From: Streptomyces lienomycini
GTDB taxonomy: Bacteria; Actinomycetota; Actinomycetes; Streptomycetales; Streptomycetaceae
Direction: 5' to 3'
Length of the DNA stretch: 64,000 bases
Assembly: GCF_027947595.1 (NCBI RefSeq)
Contig: NZ_CP116257.1
Coordinates: 3,410,001-3,474,000 of the forward strand
In this document: positions 63,532-64,000 of the stretch, piece after piece
Position numbering within the stretch: the first letter of the stretch is position 1
Layout of the letters: the number at the start of each line of letters is the position of its first letter
The notes under the pieces: generated by a model
Database searches by the model: none
What the model was told of the DNA's origin: nothing
The model's input: only the letters and a program-made list of their open reading frames with translations
Translations under genes and position numbers: made by a program

Positions 63532-63567
63532 GGCGGGCGCCGATCCCGGAAGGGACCGGCGCCCGCC
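63532..63567 (-). terminator. Terminator after the rhodanese/DUF2892 gene
   Basis: GGCGGGCGCCG (63532-63542) pairs perfectly with CGGCGCCCGCC (63557-63567), and CCC/GGG pair inside the loop. It ends the transcript coming from the right edge before the tetR promoter. Confidence 0.8.
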
Positions 63568-63584
63568 GTCACGGTGCGCCCGGA

Positions 63585-64000
63585 TCAGGCCGCCAGTCGG
63601 GCCAGCGTCTCCTCGAAGGGGACCGCGTCCCCGGCGGGCCGGTTGTGGGGCAGCCGGGCCAGTGCCGCGGCCATCCCGCAGGTGTTGGTCACCCCGGAGA
63701 AGACCAGCCCGGCGCCTATCGCGCCGGACAGCCAGTGTGCGGGGCGCCAGAAGCGGCCCGCCACGAAACCGGCCGCGACGAGCGACCCGGCGGCGAGGCG
63801 CACCTGCCGGTCCATCGGCCACGGCGTACGCGCCCCGGCCGGACGCTCCACGGGGTGACCGGCCGCCGCCCAGGCGCCGGTTCCGCCGTCGAGGGTGGAT
63901 GCCTCGACGTTCCGCGCCGCCAGCCGCGCGCAGCCCTTGGCGGACCGGTTGCCGGAGGCGCACACGAGCAGCAGCGGTCCACGCGCGGCGGCCGCCGCGA
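63585..64000 (-). CDS. Rhodanese-DUF2892 membrane protein (5' part cut by window edge)
   Basis: The visible 138 codons encode the end of a rhodanese domain (GPLLLVCASGNRSAKGCARL with the active-site Cys loop, then LDGGTGAWAAAGHPVERP) followed by a DUF2892 membrane part: MDRQVRLAAGSLVAAGFVAG, WLSGAIGAGLVFSGVTNTCGMA. This is the layout of E. coli YgaP, a membrane sulfurtransferase that carries persulfide sulfur. The N-terminus lies beyond the right edge. Confidence 0.88.
   Translation of the reverse strand, partial: AAAAARGPLLLVCASGNRSAKGCARLAARNVEASTLDGGTGAWAAAGHPVERPAGARTPWPMDRQVRLAAGSLVAAGFVAGRFWRPAHWLSGAIGAGLVFSGVTNTCGMAAALARLPHNRPAGDAVPFEETLARLAA

Overview
The window is chromosomal DNA from a Streptomyces-type actinomycete. 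Coding GC is very high, GTG and TTG starts are common, many genes overlap by four bases (ATGA or GTGA), and family-specific markers are present: a ten-gene streptomycete gas-vesicle cluster, a CebR box before a cellulose-type LPMO, a chitosanase box, a B12 riboswitch and a SigK/RskA pair. I saw no rRNA, tRNA, CRISPR array, insertion sequence or phage gene. The two edge genes (GH46 chitosanase, rhodanese/DUF2892) are cut by the window.

Layout. 0-5.7 kb: chitosanase, a membrane sensor SpoIIE phosphatase, two decayed gene fragments, an RsbW-like kinase and a STAS antagonist (a partner-switching set). 5.7-13.3 kb: tetR-glpD divergent from an alkyl-DHAP-synthase-like flavoprotein and a lipid kinase, then a large catalase. 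13.4-20.9 kb: a sugar ABC importer operon with a D-2-hydroxyacid dehydrogenase and a DUF2264 protein, run by a DeoR-HTH/LacI-sensor regulator whose operators can be read directly. 20.9-26.2 kb: gvpO-A-F-G-Y-Z-J-L-S-K. 26.2-29.7 kb: methyltransferase, SDR, and a TetR/alcohol dehydrogenase divergent pair. 29.7-32.7 kb: a wall-anchored DUF1996 protein and an LPMO. 32.8-36.6 kb: TPR protein, TerD, and a BlaI/M56 pair. 36.6-40.8 kb: fasciclin lipoprotein, then a B12-riboswitch-controlled BtuFCD-like importer. 40.8-45.7 kb: flavodoxin-like reductase, two ABC-F proteins (one behind a leader peptide) and a hydrolase. 45.8-52.8 kb: a five-gene lipid-modification operon convergent with sigK-rskA. 53-61.1 kb: a LacI-led catabolic operon with a hydantoinase/oxoprolinase. 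61.1-64 kb: an MFS exporter with its TetR, then the rhodanese protein.

The strongest new signal is a shared promoter, CCAATCC or CAATCC, then exactly 16 bases, then CGGATTA or CGTATTA. It lies before sigK itself, before the fasciclin lipoprotein 16 kb away, and before the amine oxidase/DUF1365/two CFA-synthase-like/DUF1295 operon. This defines a probable SigK regulon that links an ECF sigma factor to membrane-lipid modification. The anti-sigma gene rskA carries an apparent single-base frameshift just before its membrane helix. A second apparent single-base frameshift lies in the tail of gvpA. Both need read-level checking before any biological reading.
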